Of a stretch of 64,000 nucleotides of DNA, positions 51,445-60,563 are shown piece by piece. The number at the start of each line of letters is the position of its first letter. The first letter of the stretch is position 1. This stretch comes from Rhodanobacteraceae bacterium (GTDB lineage Bacteria; Pseudomonadota; Gammaproteobacteria; Xanthomonadales; Rhodanobacteraceae). Position numbers and translations under genes: made by a program. A model generated the notes under the pieces. The model was not told the origin of the DNA. It ran no database searches and saw nothing but the letters and a program-made list of their open reading frames with translations. The stretch lies in the NCBI GenBank assembly GCA_009996615.1, contig JAACZU010000003.1:271319-335318 (forward strand). The letters are read 5' to 3'.

Positions 51445-51722
51445 TCGATCACCTCGCCGCGCATCAGGAACTTCGCCAGCGCGACCGTGCCGACGAAGCC
51501 GAACAGGCCCATCACCAGCGCGGCCTCGAAATACAGCGTGCTGCCGCTGCGGATGCCGAACGTGACCAGCAGCAGCATCGCGTCGAGGTAGGCCGCATCG
51601 AACGCGAGCACGCGGTCCTGCGCGCGCGGGCCGGTGAACAGGCGCCAGCTCGCGCAGGCCAGCGCCAGCGCCAGCATCAGTTGCGCCAGCGTCAGCGACG
51701 CGGCGAGCAGCGTCGCGCTCAT
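51441..51722 (-). CDS. mrpF: Mrp antiporter subunit F
   Basis: The 93-residue product is a short membrane protein with three segments and the F-subunit motif RLFTGPRAQDRVLAFDAAYLDAM. It takes part in the membrane arm of the antiporter. It starts at 51722, overlapping the end of mrpE by four bases, and overlaps mrpG by four bases at its own end; an earlier ATG at 51776 lies inside mrpE and was rejected. Confidence 0.93.
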   Translation of the reverse strand: MSATLLAASLTLAQLMLALALACASWRLFTGPRAQDRVLAFDAAYLDAMLLLVTFGIRSGSTLYFEAALVMGLFGFVGTVALAKFLMRGEVIE

Positions 51723-52207
51723 TCGAAGATCTCCCGCAGCAGCGTTTCGTAACGGCCGCGGATCGTGCCGATCCACGCCGCCTCCTCGACCAGGTCGAGC
51801 ACGTGGATCAGCAGCACGCCGCTGGCCGGATCGTAGTCGACCCAGATCGTGCCGGGCGTGGCCGAGATGATGCAGGCGAGCGCGGCCAGCCCGTTCGGCT
51901 CACGCAGCGCCAGCGGAATCCGCACGAAGCCGGCGCGGCGCGGCCGCGGCCGCAGCCGCAGCAACAGTCTGGCGACCGCGAAGTTCGAGCGCGTGACGTC
52001 GAGCGCGACGCGGCCGGCGAGCCGCAGCAGCGCACGTGGCCGGCGCGTGCCGGCGCGCGCATGGCCGAGCGCGGCCAGCAGCTGCGGCAGCGCAAGCGCG
52101 AGCAGCGCGCCGAGCAGCCACGCGCCGGGCGCGAGCGACTGCTGCAGCAGCAGCCACGTCAGCAACAGCGCGGCCGAGACGCGCGGGAACGGCAGCCAGC
52201 GCGTCAT
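51719..52207 (-). CDS. mrpE: Mrp antiporter subunit E
   Basis: The 162-residue product has two hydrophobic N-terminal segments (about 7-45) and the E-subunit signature ALDVTRSNFAVARLLL followed by REPNGLAALACIISATPGTIWVDYD. It starts at 52207, overlapping the stop of mrpD by four bases, and its stop overlaps mrpF. The E subunit is needed for assembly and activity in characterised Mrp systems. The longer frame to 52327 has no support. Confidence 0.93.
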   Translation of the reverse strand: MTRWLPFPRVSAALLLTWLLLQQSLAPGAWLLGALLALALPQLLAALGHARAGTRRPRALLRLAGRVALDVTRSNFAVARLLLRLRPRPRRAGFVRIPLALREPNGLAALACIISATPGTIWVDYDPASGVLLIHVLDLVEEAAWIGTIRGRYETLLREIFE

Positions 52208-53817
52208 CGCGCCTCCGCCGCCGGCGCCAGCACGCCGCCGATGTACGCCTGCGGCGCGTGCAGCGCCTGCGCGGTCGCCCGTAGGTAGCGCAGCGCCGGA
52301 CCGGCCTGCACGGTCAGCGCGACGCACAACAGCAACAACAGCGCGACCGGCGCCATCTCGATGATGCGTACGCGCGGCACGCTGCGGCCGAGCGGGATCC
52401 AGAACGTGCGCAGGCCGGCGCGCGTCAGCGCGACCAGCGCGGCGAGGCTGGACAGCAGCAGCAGCGCGAGCAGCAGCCAGGCCGTCGGCGCGATGCCGTC
52501 GGCAGCGTAGCCGTGCGGGTCGAACAGCGCATCGAGCAGCGCGAACTTGCCGATGAAGCCGGACAGCGGCGGCAGGCCGGCAATCAACAGCGCACAGGCG
52601 AGGAAGGCGAGGCCGAGGATCGCCATCGTGGCCGGGATCGCCACGCCGACCTCCTCGTCCGGCGGCGGCAGGCCCTCGTCCTCACCGAACGCCTCGCGCG
52701 TCACCGCGAGGATGTCCGCGCCGGCGTGGCGGCCGCGCTCGGCCAGCTCGACCAGCAGGAAGAACGCGCCGAGCGCGAACGTCGAGGTGGCCAGGTAATA
52801 CAGCGCCGCACCGAGCGCGTTCGCGTCGGCGGTCGCGGTCACCGCCAGCAGCGTGCCCGACGACACCAGCACCGAATAGCCGGCCAGGCGTGCCAGGTCC
52901 TGCGAGGCGAGCACGCCGAGCGTGCCGTAGGCGACCGTCGCGACGCCGCCCCACAGCAGCCAGTCCGCGCCGAACAGCGCCGAGGCGCCGCTGCCGGCGC
53001 CGAACAGCAGCGGCCACAGCCGCACGATCGCGTAGATGCCGACCTTGCTCATGACCGCGAACAGCGCCGCCACCGGCGCGCTGGCGGCGGCGTAGGTCGA
53101 CGGCAGCCAGAAGCCGAGCGGCCAGCACGCCGCCTTGACCAGGAACGCGATGCCGAGCAGCGCCGCACCGGCCTCGAGCAGCGGGCGCTCGGCCGGCGCG
53201 ACGAGCGGGATGCGCGTGGCGAGGTCGGCCATGTTCAGCGTGCCGGTGACGCCATAGAGCAGGCTGACGCCGAGCAGGAACAGCGCGGAAGCCGCCAGGT
53301 TCACCGCGATGTAGTGCAGCCCGGCCTGCACGCGCGTGCGGCCGGAGCCATGCAGCGCGAGGCCGTACGAGGCGACCAGCAGCACCTCGAAGAACACGAA
53401 CAGGTTGAACAGGTCGCCGGTCAGGAACGCGCCGTTCAGGCCCATCAGCAGGAACTGGAACAGCGGATGGAAGTGCACGCCGGCGCTGTGCCAGCGCGCC
53501 AGCGCGAACGGCAGCGCCGCGCTCGCGAGCAGCGCGGTCACCAGCAGCATCAGCGCGGCGAGGCGGTCGGCCACCAGCACGATGCCGAACGGCGCCGGCC
53601 AGTCGCCGAGCCGGTAGACGTCGACCGCACCGGTCGCGGCGCGCTCGAGCAGCAGCCAGGCGAGCGCGACGAGTCCCAGCGTGCTGGCGAGGTTCAGCAC
53701 GACCTTCAGCGGGCGCCGGCGCTCGCCGAGCAGCAGCATCGCCACGCCGGCCACGAGCGGCAGCAGGATCGGCGCGACCCCGATGTGATCGAGCGCGCCG
53801 TGGTCGAGCGCGCTCAT
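52204..53817 (-). CDS. mrpD: Mrp antiporter subunit D
   Basis: The 537-residue product is homologous to the complex I antiporter-like subunit ND4/NuoM, with about 14 membrane segments. The conserved FEVLLVASYGLALHG (with membrane Glu), HYIAVNLAASALFLLGVSLLYG and VKAACWPLGFWLPSTYAAAS (with Lys) are visible; these charged residues line the ion path. It starts at 53817 with a four-base overlap to mrpC. Length and pattern fit MrpD (about 500). Confidence 0.94.
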   Translation of the reverse strand: MSALDHGALDHIGVAPILLPLVAGVAMLLLGERRRPLKVVLNLASTLGLVALAWLLLERAATGAVDVYRLGDWPAPFGIVLVADRLAALMLLVTALLASAALPFALARWHSAGVHFHPLFQFLLMGLNGAFLTGDLFNLFVFFEVLLVASYGLALHGSGRTRVQAGLHYIAVNLAASALFLLGVSLLYGVTGTLNMADLATRIPLVAPAERPLLEAGAALLGIAFLVKAACWPLGFWLPSTYAAASAPVAALFAVMSKVGIYAIVRLWPLLFGAGSGASALFGADWLLWGGVATVAYGTLGVLASQDLARLAGYSVLVSSGTLLAVTATADANALGAALYYLATSTFALGAFFLLVELAERGRHAGADILAVTREAFGEDEGLPPPDEEVGVAIPATMAILGLAFLACALLIAGLPPLSGFIGKFALLDALFDPHGYAADGIAPTAWLLLALLLLSSLAALVALTRAGLRTFWIPLGRSVPRVRIIEMAPVALLLLLCVALTVQAGPALRYLRATAQALHAPQAYIGGVLAPAAEAR

Positions 53818-54152
53818 GCGTGCGGCTCCCGCCCGTCGACGTGGTCGGTGCCGGCGAGGCCGCGGCTGGCCAGCAACACGACCAGGAACAGCGCGGTCGT
53901 GGCGAAGCCGATCACGATCGCGGTGAGGACCAGCGACTGCGGCACCGGATCGGCGAGCTGCGCCGCATCGGCACCGGCGTCGAGCACCGGCGCGGCCGCG
54001 ACGCTGAGCCGGCCCATCGCGAAGATGAACAGGTTGACCGCGTACGACAGCAGCGACAGGCCGACGATGACCTGGAACGTGCGCGGCCGCAGCATCAGCC
54101 AGACGCCGGAGCCGACCAGCACGCCGATCGCGAGGGCGACGAGGATCTCCAT
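53814..54152 (-). CDS. mrpC: Mrp antiporter subunit C
   Basis: The 112-residue product resembles NuoK: three membrane segments and the sequence VGLSLLSYAVNLFIFAMG followed by DPVPQSLVLTAIVIGFATTALF, typical of MrpC. The ATG shares one base with the stop of mrpAB (TGATG), so the genes are tightly coupled. It overlaps mrpD by four bases. The operon order A(B)-C-D-E-F-G is that of group 2 Mrp systems. Confidence 0.94.
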   Translation of the reverse strand: MEILVALAIGVLVGSGVWLMLRPRTFQVIVGLSLLSYAVNLFIFAMGRLSVAAAPVLDAGADAAQLADPVPQSLVLTAIVIGFATTALFLVVLLASRGLAGTDHVDGREPHA

Positions 54153-57064
54153 CAGGCATCCGTGGCCGGCTGCGGCGCGCGCGGCGCGCGGTGGCTGCGC
54201 ACCGACTGGTGGGCGAGCGCGATCAGGATCAGCGCGGTCGCGCCGACCACCAGCGCGAACACGCCGAGGTCGAAGAACAGCGCGCTCGCCAACGGCACGC
54301 GGCCGAGGCCTGGCAGGTCGAGGTGGAACATGTGCGAAGTCAGGAACGGATGGCCCGCCAGCCACGCGCCGGCGCCGGTCAGCACGGCGAGCAGCAGGCC
54401 GAGCGCCATCCAGCGCAGCGGATGGATGCGCAGGCGCGCCTCGACCCAGCGCGTGCCGTTGGCCATGTACTGCACGATCAGCGCGATCGCGACGGTCAGG
54501 CCGGCGATGAAGCCGCCGCCGGGCAGGTCGTGGCCACGCAGGAACAGGAACAGCGCGACCGCCAGCATCGGCGGGAACGTCAGCCGCATCAGCACCGCCG
54601 GCACCAGCAGGTACTCGGCCACGCTGTCGCCGTGGCTGCGGTCCGGGCGCACCTCGTCGAACGCGTTCTGCACGCGTTGCTGCTCGGGCACCTCGATGCT
54701 TTCCGGCGCCGGGCGGAAGCGCCGCAGCAGCGCGTAGACGGTGATCGCGACGACTGCCAGCACGCTGATCTCGCCGAGCGTGTCGAAGCCGCGGAAGTCG
54801 ACCAGGATCACGTTGACCACGTTGCGGCCGCCGCCGGCCGGCAGCGCCTGTTCGGTGAAGAAGCGCGCGATGCTGTCCGGCGACGGCCGCGTCATCGCCG
54901 CATACGCGAGCGCGGCGACGCCGGCGCCGGCGACGAGCGCGACCAGCAGGTCCGCGCCGCGGCGCAGCCGCGCCGGCAGCGTGGTCGACTCGTCGTCACG
55001 CGCGATGCGCTTGGGCAGCCAGCGCAGGCCGAGCAGCATCAGCACCGTCGTCACGACCTCGACCAAGAGCTGGGTCAGCGCCAGGTCCGGCGCCGAGAAC
55101 CAGACGAAGGTCAGGCAGGTCGCCACGCCCGCGCCGCCCATCAGGATCAGCGCGGCCAGGCGGTGGTACTTGGCCTGCCACGCCGCGCCGAGCGCGCAGG
55201 CGCCGCCGACCAGCCAGACCAGCGCCAGCGCCGGGTCGAGTGCGGTGGCCGCGCGCGCGCCGCCGGCGAGGCCGTGGCCGGCCAACGGCAGCGCGGCGGC
55301 GAGGATCGCCGTGCCGGCCAGCGCGCGCAGCTGCGGCTGCAGCCGGCGCGTGCCGAGCAGCGTCTCCAGCGCGCGCGCCCAGCGCCACGACAGCGCGACC
55401 ACGATGCGCTCGAAGATGCGCGGACCGGACAGCGCACGCAGCAGCGGCGGCCCGTTCGGCGCCGTCGCGAGGTAGCGCTGCAGCCCGATGTAGATCGCCA
55501 CGCCGCCGACCAGCGCGATCACGCTCATCAGCACGGCGAGATTGAAACCATGCCAGACCGCCAGATCGTAGGCCGGCGTCGAGGCCCCGAGGATGGCGCG
55601 TACGGCGGTATCGAGGATCGATCCCAGCATCAGCGCCGGCAGGATGCCGACCAGCAGGCAGACCAGCACGAGGAGCTCGACCGGAAAACGCATCCAGCGC
55701 GGCGGCTCGTGCGGCGTGCGCGGAAGGTCCGTCGGCGGCGGGCCGAAGAACGCGCCGTGGATGAAGCGCAGCGAATAGGCGACCGCGAACATCGCCGCCA
55801 GCGTCGCCGCGTACGGCAGCAGTTCGCCCAGCAGCGGCAGCGGCGTGGTGGCGAGGATCGCCTCGGTGAAGAACATCTCCTTGGAGATGAAGCCGTTCAG
55901 CAGCGGTACGCCGGCCATCGCGGCGCAGGCGACCATCGCCAGCGTCGCGGTGACCGGCATCAGCCGGTACAGGCCGCTGAGGCGGCGGATGTCGCGCGTG
56001 CCGGCTTCGTGGTCGATGATGCCGGCGGCCATGAACAGCGAGGCCTTGAAGGTCGCGTGGTTCATGACGTGGAACACCGCCGCGACCATCGCGAGCGGGC
56101 TGTCGAGGCCGAGCAGCAGCGTGATCAGGCCGAGGTTGCTGATCGTCGAGTAGGCGAGCAGGCCCTTGAGGTCCTGCTGGAAGATCGCGCACCAGCCGCC
56201 GAGCAGCAGCGTGACCAGGCCGGTGCCGCCGACCAGCCAGAACCAGATGTCGGTGCCGGCCAGCACCGGCCACAGCCGCGCGAGCAGGAACACGCCGGCC
56301 TTCACCATCGTCGCCGAATGCAGGTAGGCCGATGCCGGCGTCGGCGCCGCCATCGCCTGCGGCAGCCAGAAATGGAACGGGAACTGCGCGCTCTTGGTGA
56401 ACGCGCCGAGCAGGATCAGCACCAGCACCGGCACGTACAGCGGATGCGTGCGGATGCGGTCGCCTGCGGCCAGCACGAGGTCGAGGTCGTAGCTGCCGAC
56501 GATGTGGCCGACCAGCATCACGCCGCCGAACAGCGCGAGCCCGCCGAGCGCGGTCACCGTCAGCGCGAGGCGCGCGCCGTCGCGCGCGGCCGCACTGTGG
56601 TGCCAGTAGCCGACCAGCAGGAACGAGAACAGGCTGGTCAGCTCCCAGAAGAACACGAGCTGGATCAGGTTGCCCGACAGCACCAGGCCCAGCATCGAGC
56701 CCATGAACGCGAGCAGGAACGCGTAGAAGCGGGGCACCGGATCCTGCGCCGACAGGTAGTAGCGCGCATACAGCGCGACCAGCATGCCGATGCCGGTGAC
56801 CAGCAGCACGAACAGCCAGGCGAAACCGTCCAGGCGCAGGCTGAACGCGAGGCCGAGTTCGGGCATCCAGGCCTGCTCGACGCGGACCACGGCGCTGGCG
56901 GCGACCGCCGGATACAGCAGCGCGGCGACGACCACGCCGGCCAGCGCAAGCAGGCCGGCCAGCCACGCCTCGGCATTGCGCGCGTTCGCCGGCAGCAACG
57001 CCGCGACCACGCTGCCAACGAAGGGCAGCGCGACCAGCAGGACGAGGAGCGAGGCAGACGCCAT
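54152..57064 (-). CDS. mrpA: Mrp antiporter subunits A and B, fused
   Basis: The 970-residue product joins the NuoL-like MrpA (about 1-780) to an MrpB domain at the C-terminus (from about 800, with LVPAVLMRLTFPPMLAVALFL and RGHDLPGGGFIAGL). MrpA motifs include VFFWELTSLFSFLLVGYW, TKSAQFPFHFWLPQAM and the membrane histidines in HVMNHATFKASLF. It should exchange Na+ (or K+) for H+ and support pH and salt tolerance. The A-B fusion marks a group 2 operon, like Pha/Sha systems. The start at 57064 has only a weak ribosome site, but no other start gives the family N-terminus. Confidence 0.95.
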   Translation of the reverse strand: MASASLLVLLVALPFVGSVVAALLPANARNAEAWLAGLLALAGVVVAALLYPAVAASAVVRVEQAWMPELGLAFSLRLDGFAWLFVLLVTGIGMLVALYARYYLSAQDPVPRFYAFLLAFMGSMLGLVLSGNLIQLVFFWELTSLFSFLLVGYWHHSAAARDGARLALTVTALGGLALFGGVMLVGHIVGSYDLDLVLAAGDRIRTHPLYVPVLVLILLGAFTKSAQFPFHFWLPQAMAAPTPASAYLHSATMVKAGVFLLARLWPVLAGTDIWFWLVGGTGLVTLLLGGWCAIFQQDLKGLLAYSTISNLGLITLLLGLDSPLAMVAAVFHVMNHATFKASLFMAAGIIDHEAGTRDIRRLSGLYRLMPVTATLAMVACAAMAGVPLLNGFISKEMFFTEAILATTPLPLLGELLPYAATLAAMFAVAYSLRFIHGAFFGPPPTDLPRTPHEPPRWMRFPVELLVLVCLLVGILPALMLGSILDTAVRAILGASTPAYDLAVWHGFNLAVLMSVIALVGGVAIYIGLQRYLATAPNGPPLLRALSGPRIFERIVVALSWRWARALETLLGTRRLQPQLRALAGTAILAAALPLAGHGLAGGARAATALDPALALVWLVGGACALGAAWQAKYHRLAALILMGGAGVATCLTFVWFSAPDLALTQLLVEVVTTVLMLLGLRWLPKRIARDDESTTLPARLRRGADLLVALVAGAGVAALAYAAMTRPSPDSIARFFTEQALPAGGGRNVVNVILVDFRGFDTLGEISVLAVVAITVYALLRRFRPAPESIEVPEQQRVQNAFDEVRPDRSHGDSVAEYLLVPAVLMRLTFPPMLAVALFLFLRGHDLPGGGFIAGLTVAIALIVQYMANGTRWVEARLRIHPLRWMALGLLLAVLTGAGAWLAGHPFLTSHMFHLDLPGLGRVPLASALFFDLGVFALVVGATALILIALAHQSVRSHRAPRAPQPATDA

Positions 57065-57238
57065 ATTCGGGACAAGGCAGTGGAGGGCGGCCGACGGCGC
57101 ACGCAGCGGCAAGGATGGACGTCCGCAACGGACGCGCAGGCGCGCGGTGGCTCTGCCCGTATCCTAACGGGTCGCGACTGCAAACCGCATGCCGGCGAGC
57201 GTCGCCGGTGTCACGAATCGATGCGCAGGGTGTTCCGC

Positions 57239-58018
57239 TCAGAACCCGTAGCGCAGGAAGCCGCCGTCGACCGCGATGCACTCGCCGGTGATGTAGCTCG
57301 CCGCCGGCAGGCACAGGAACGCGACCGCGGCGGCGACTTCCTCCGGCTCGCCGATGCGGCCGACCGGCGTGCGCGCGAGCACCTCGTCGAGGTAGTCCGG
57401 ATCGGCCAGCGGGCCTTCGGTGCGGCGCGTGCGGATGTACCACGGCGCGACCGCGTTGACGCGGATGCCGTCCTCGGCCCATTCGCAGGCGAGGTTGCGC
57501 GTGAGCTGGTGCAGCGCGGCCTTGGACAGGCCGTACGGCGCGCCGGTGCGCACGTGGGTCAGGCCCGACACCGAGCCGACGTTGACGATCGCGGCGCTGC
57601 CGTGTTCGACCAGGTGCGGATGCGCGAGGCGGCACAGTTCGAACGCGCTCAGCACGTTCGTCTCGAGCAGCGCGCGCACCTCGTCGAGGTCGTAGTCGAG
57701 CGCGGGCCGCGACACGTTGCCGCCGACGTTGTTGACGAGCAGTGACAGCTCGACATCGAGGTCGGCGATCCAGTCGAATACCTCCAGGCGCTGCTCCTGC
57801 ACGGACAGGTCCGCTTCGCAGGCGAGGACCTCGCGCCCGGCGAACTCCTCGGCCAGTTCGGCGCGCACCTGCTCCAGGTACACGCCATCGCGCGCGACCA
57901 GCAGCAGGTCGGCGCCGAGGGTAGCCAGCTCGCGCGCGCAGGCCAGGCCGATGCCGCGGCTCGCGCCGGTGACCAGCGCGGTCTGGCCGTCCAGCCGCCA
58001 GCGTGACGAGTTCGCCAT
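57239..58018 (-). CDS. Short-chain dehydrogenase/reductase
   Basis: The 259-residue product is a classical SDR with the cofactor loop [23 protein letters not shown], and the active-site Tyr and Lys in [19 protein letters not shown]. The pattern is like tropinone reductase-type enzymes, and the C-terminus [13 protein letters not shown] is typical. GGGAGGA lies seven bases before the ATG at 58018. It lies upstream of the Mrp operon on the same strand, 174 bp from mrpA, but a separate promoter is likely. Substrate unknown. Confidence 0.92.
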   Translation of the reverse strand: MANSSRWRLDGQTALVTGASRGIGLACARELATLGADLLLVARDGVYLEQVRAELAEEFAGREVLACEADLSVQEQRLEVFDWIADLDVELSLLVNNVGGNVSRPALDYDLDEVRALLETNVLSAFELCRLAHPHLVEHGSAAIVNVGSVSGLTHVRTGAPYGLSKAALHQLTRNLACEWAEDGIRVNAVAPWYIRTRRTEGPLADPDYLDEVLARTPVGRIGEPEEVAAAVAFLCLPAASYITGECIAVDGGFLRYGF

Positions 58019-58093
58019 CGATGTCCTCCCGCTTGTCCGGATCAGGGCTGCGGCGCAGACTTTAGCCGATACCACCGCGCCGGGGAGTTCGCC

Positions 58094-58324
58094 ATGGTCC
58101 GTCCTGTCCTGTTGCTCGCCGCCCTGCTCGCGCTCGCCGCCTGCGGCCACAAGGCCGCCGATGCCGATGCCGCGAAGAGCGCGGAGGCGACGCCGCCCAC
58201 GCCGAAGCAGAAGACCGTGTTCGACGATCAGCTCAAGGCGCTGGAGAAGGCCAAGGCGGTCGAGAAGCAGATGCAGGCGGACAAGGAAAAGGCCGACAAG
58301 GCGATCGAGGACGCCGGCGGTTGA
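58094..58324 (+). CDS. Small lipoprotein
   Basis: The 76-residue product has a lipobox ([11 protein letters not shown], Cys17) and then a short charged helical region ([23 protein letters not shown]). GGAG lies seven bases before the ATG at 58094. It is divergent from the SDR gene across 75 bp. The small helical lipoprotein could bind another envelope protein; no family is recognised. Confidence 0.75.
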   Translation: MVRPVLLLAALLALAACGHKAADADAAKSAEATPPTPKQKTVFDDQLKALEKAKAVEKQMQADKEKADKAIEDAGG

Positions 58325-58673
58325 GCCCCGCCGCGTTCCCGGCCGTGCCTGCGACGCTCCTGCAGGGGTCGAGCGGCAGGCGCCCTAGGGATGGATGTTT
58401 GTACCGAACCATCGTCAGTGCGATGGACAAGCAAGAGAAAGTAACCCGCTCGCAGGGAGGCGAGCGGAAAACGCAGGGATGCGCGTCGGTTTTCGCAGAA
58501 GCGGTAACGCGAAAATCCAACACCATCCCCACCCAACCCTCCCCTTGAAGGGGAGGGCTCAAAAGCGCGCGGCTGCCGGCGAACTTGTTTCGTAGACGCC
58601 CTCTCAGCCCTCAGAAGGCCATCGCAGCTGAAGCCGCTACTAAGCACACGGCGGCAGCGCGCCGCGCATCGCC
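58325..58673. other. 349-bp gap with repeat remnants
   Basis: The gap holds the perfect short palindrome CCCTCCCCTTGAAGGGGAGGG (58537-58557, 21 bases with a one-base centre) and, to its left (58390-58510), a repetitive-looking stretch coding for DKQEKVTRS in one frame, which is often seen as a scattered remnant in Lysobacterales. I see no supported gene. It separates the convergent ends of the lipoprotein and sppA genes and may contain their terminators. Confidence 0.5.
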
Positions 58674-60518
58674 TCAGCGCAAATCGCAGAAGCAGTGCGC
58701 GAACGCGCCGTAGCGCTTGCCGCGCAGCGCTTCGACCACGCCGGCGACCTGGCGCGCATCGGCGCCGACGAGCTGGCCGAGCGGCAGCGTGAAGCCGGCC
58801 TGGCGCGCCAGGCGCACGATCGCCTCGTTGCTGCCGAAGCTCAGCGCCAGGCGCTCCCACGTGCTCAGTTCGCGCTCGACGTAGCGCACCTGGTAGTCGG
58901 TGCCGAGCTTGGCGCGCGCGGCGGCGGCGGCGATCGCGTCGTCGAGGCCGCCGAGCTTGTCGACCAGGCCGCGCTCCTTCGCCTGCGCGCCGCTCCACAC
59001 GCGCCCCTGCGCGATCGCGTCGACCTGCTCGGGGGTCTTGCCGCGCGCCTTGGCGACCTTGCCGATGAACTCGTGGTAGCCGCGCCCGATCACGCTGGTC
59101 AGGATCGCCTCCAACTGCGGCGACAGCGGGCGGCGGATGTCGAACGAGCCGGCCAGCGGCGTGGTGCCGGTGCCGTCGGTATGGATGCCGAGCCTGGCCA
59201 GCGTGTCCGGGATCGTCACGAGCAGGCCGAAGATGCCGATCGAGCCGGTGATCGTGGTCGGCTCGGCCCAGATCTCGTCGCTGCTCATCGAGATCCAGTA
59301 GCCGCCGCTGGCGGCGACGTCGCCCATCGACACGATCACCGGCTTGCCGGCCTCGCGCGCCTGCGCCAGTTCGCGCCGGATCTGCTCGGACGCTGTGGCA
59401 TCGCCGCCGGGCGAGTTCACGCGCAGCACGATCGCCTTGACCTTGTCGTCCTCGCGCGCGGCGCGCACGAGCTGCGCGGTCGACCGGCCGCCGATCGTGC
59501 CGGGCGGCTGCTCGCCGGGCACGATCTCGCCCTGCGCGACCACCACCGCGACCTGCGGGCCGAGAGGCAAGCCGTCGGGGCCGAGCGTGGCAAGGTATTT
59601 CTTGAAGTCGACCTGGCGGAAGCCGTCGCTGCCTTCGGCGACGCCGCGCGCGCGCAGCCAGGCACGCGCCTCGGCGCGCGTGGCGAGCTGGTCGACCAGC
59701 TTCTGCTCCAGCGCGAGCTTGGCGAGGTCGCCCGCGTGCGCGGCGACGCGCTGGTCGAAGTGCGCGATGTCGTCGGCGAGCGCGGCCGCATCGAGCTTGC
59801 GCAGCCCGGCGACGTCGGCAAGGTAGTCCTGCCAGATGCCGCCCATCCAGTACGCGGTCGCTTCCTTGGCCGCATCGGAGGCCTGGTTCAGCACGTACGG
59901 CTCGGCCGCCGACTTGTAGGTGCCGACCTTGATCAGGTGCACCTGCACGCCGAGCTTGTCGAGCGCGTCCTTGAAGTAGCTGCGGTAGCTGGACAGGCCC
60001 TCGAGCAGCACCGCGCCCTCGGGATCGAGCAGGATCGTGTCGGCATGCGCGGCGACCAGGTACTGGTTCTGCGCCATGCCGCCGGACACTGCGACGACCT
60101 CCTTGCCGGCGGCGCGGAAGCGGTCGAGCGCGGCGCCGAGTTCGCGCGCGCTGGCCAGGCCGACGCCGTCGATGTCGTCGGGCAGCAGCACCAGGCGCTC
60201 GATGCGCGCGTCCTTCGCGGCGGCGTCGATCACGCGCAGCAGGTCGCGCAACTGCACCTCGCCGTCGCCGCTGCCGGACAGGCTGCCGGCCGCGCGGCGC
60301 AGCGCATCGGTGCTGTATTGCTCGACGACGACGCCCTTCGGATCGAGCACCAGCGCAGTGCGCGGCGCGAGCACCGGGCGCGCGCTGAACAGCGCGATCA
60401 CGAACGCGACCAGGATGACCAGGAAGATCAGGTTGAACACGAGCCGGCGCGTGAAGTCCAGCGCGTTCCACAGGCCGCGGAACAGGCGGCGGATCGCGCC
60501 GGGTGGGGCAGTCGACAT
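58674..60518 (-). CDS. sppA: Signal peptide peptidase SppA (67-kDa type)
   Basis: The 614-residue product is the inner-membrane protease that degrades cleaved signal peptides. One N-terminal membrane segment (about 28-46) is followed by two repeated ClpP-like domains. The catalytic Lys202 lies in KVGTYKSAAEPY (first domain) and the nucleophile Ser404 in GDVAASGGYW (second domain), matching Lys209 and Ser409 of E. coli SppA. I chose the ATG at 60518, with AGGAG six to seven bases before it; the ATG at 60536 has none. It follows the MATE gene by 45 bp on the same strand. Confidence 0.95.
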   Translation of the reverse strand: MSTAPPGAIRRLFRGLWNALDFTRRLVFNLIFLVILVAFVIALFSARPVLAPRTALVLDPKGVVVEQYSTDALRRAAGSLSGSGDGEVQLRDLLRVIDAAAKDARIERLVLLPDDIDGVGLASARELGAALDRFRAAGKEVVAVSGGMAQNQYLVAAHADTILLDPEGAVLLEGLSSYRSYFKDALDKLGVQVHLIKVGTYKSAAEPYVLNQASDAAKEATAYWMGGIWQDYLADVAGLRKLDAAALADDIAHFDQRVAAHAGDLAKLALEQKLVDQLATRAEARAWLRARGVAEGSDGFRQVDFKKYLATLGPDGLPLGPQVAVVVAQGEIVPGEQPPGTIGGRSTAQLVRAAREDDKVKAIVLRVNSPGGDATASEQIRRELAQAREAGKPVIVSMGDVAASGGYWISMSSDEIWAEPTTITGSIGIFGLLVTIPDTLARLGIHTDGTGTTPLAGSFDIRRPLSPQLEAILTSVIGRGYHEFIGKVAKARGKTPEQVDAIAQGRVWSGAQAKERGLVDKLGGLDDAIAAAAARAKLGTDYQVRYVERELSTWERLALSFGSNEAIVRLARQAGFTLPLGQLVGADARQVAGVVEALRGKRYGAFAHCFCDLR

Positions 60519-60563
60519 CGGTGGCTCCTGGGGCATCCGGCCCGTGGTTCGAGGGCGACCAGC

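Noticed and set aside
54191..57745. A 1,184-codon open frame antisense to the Mrp operon
   Set aside because: Composed of repeated Gln/Arg/His stretches produced by the antisense of membrane-protein codons.
58390..58595. A small gene starting MDKQEKVTRS
   Set aside because: This short peptide pattern is a repeat remnant with overlapping frames and no ribosome site.
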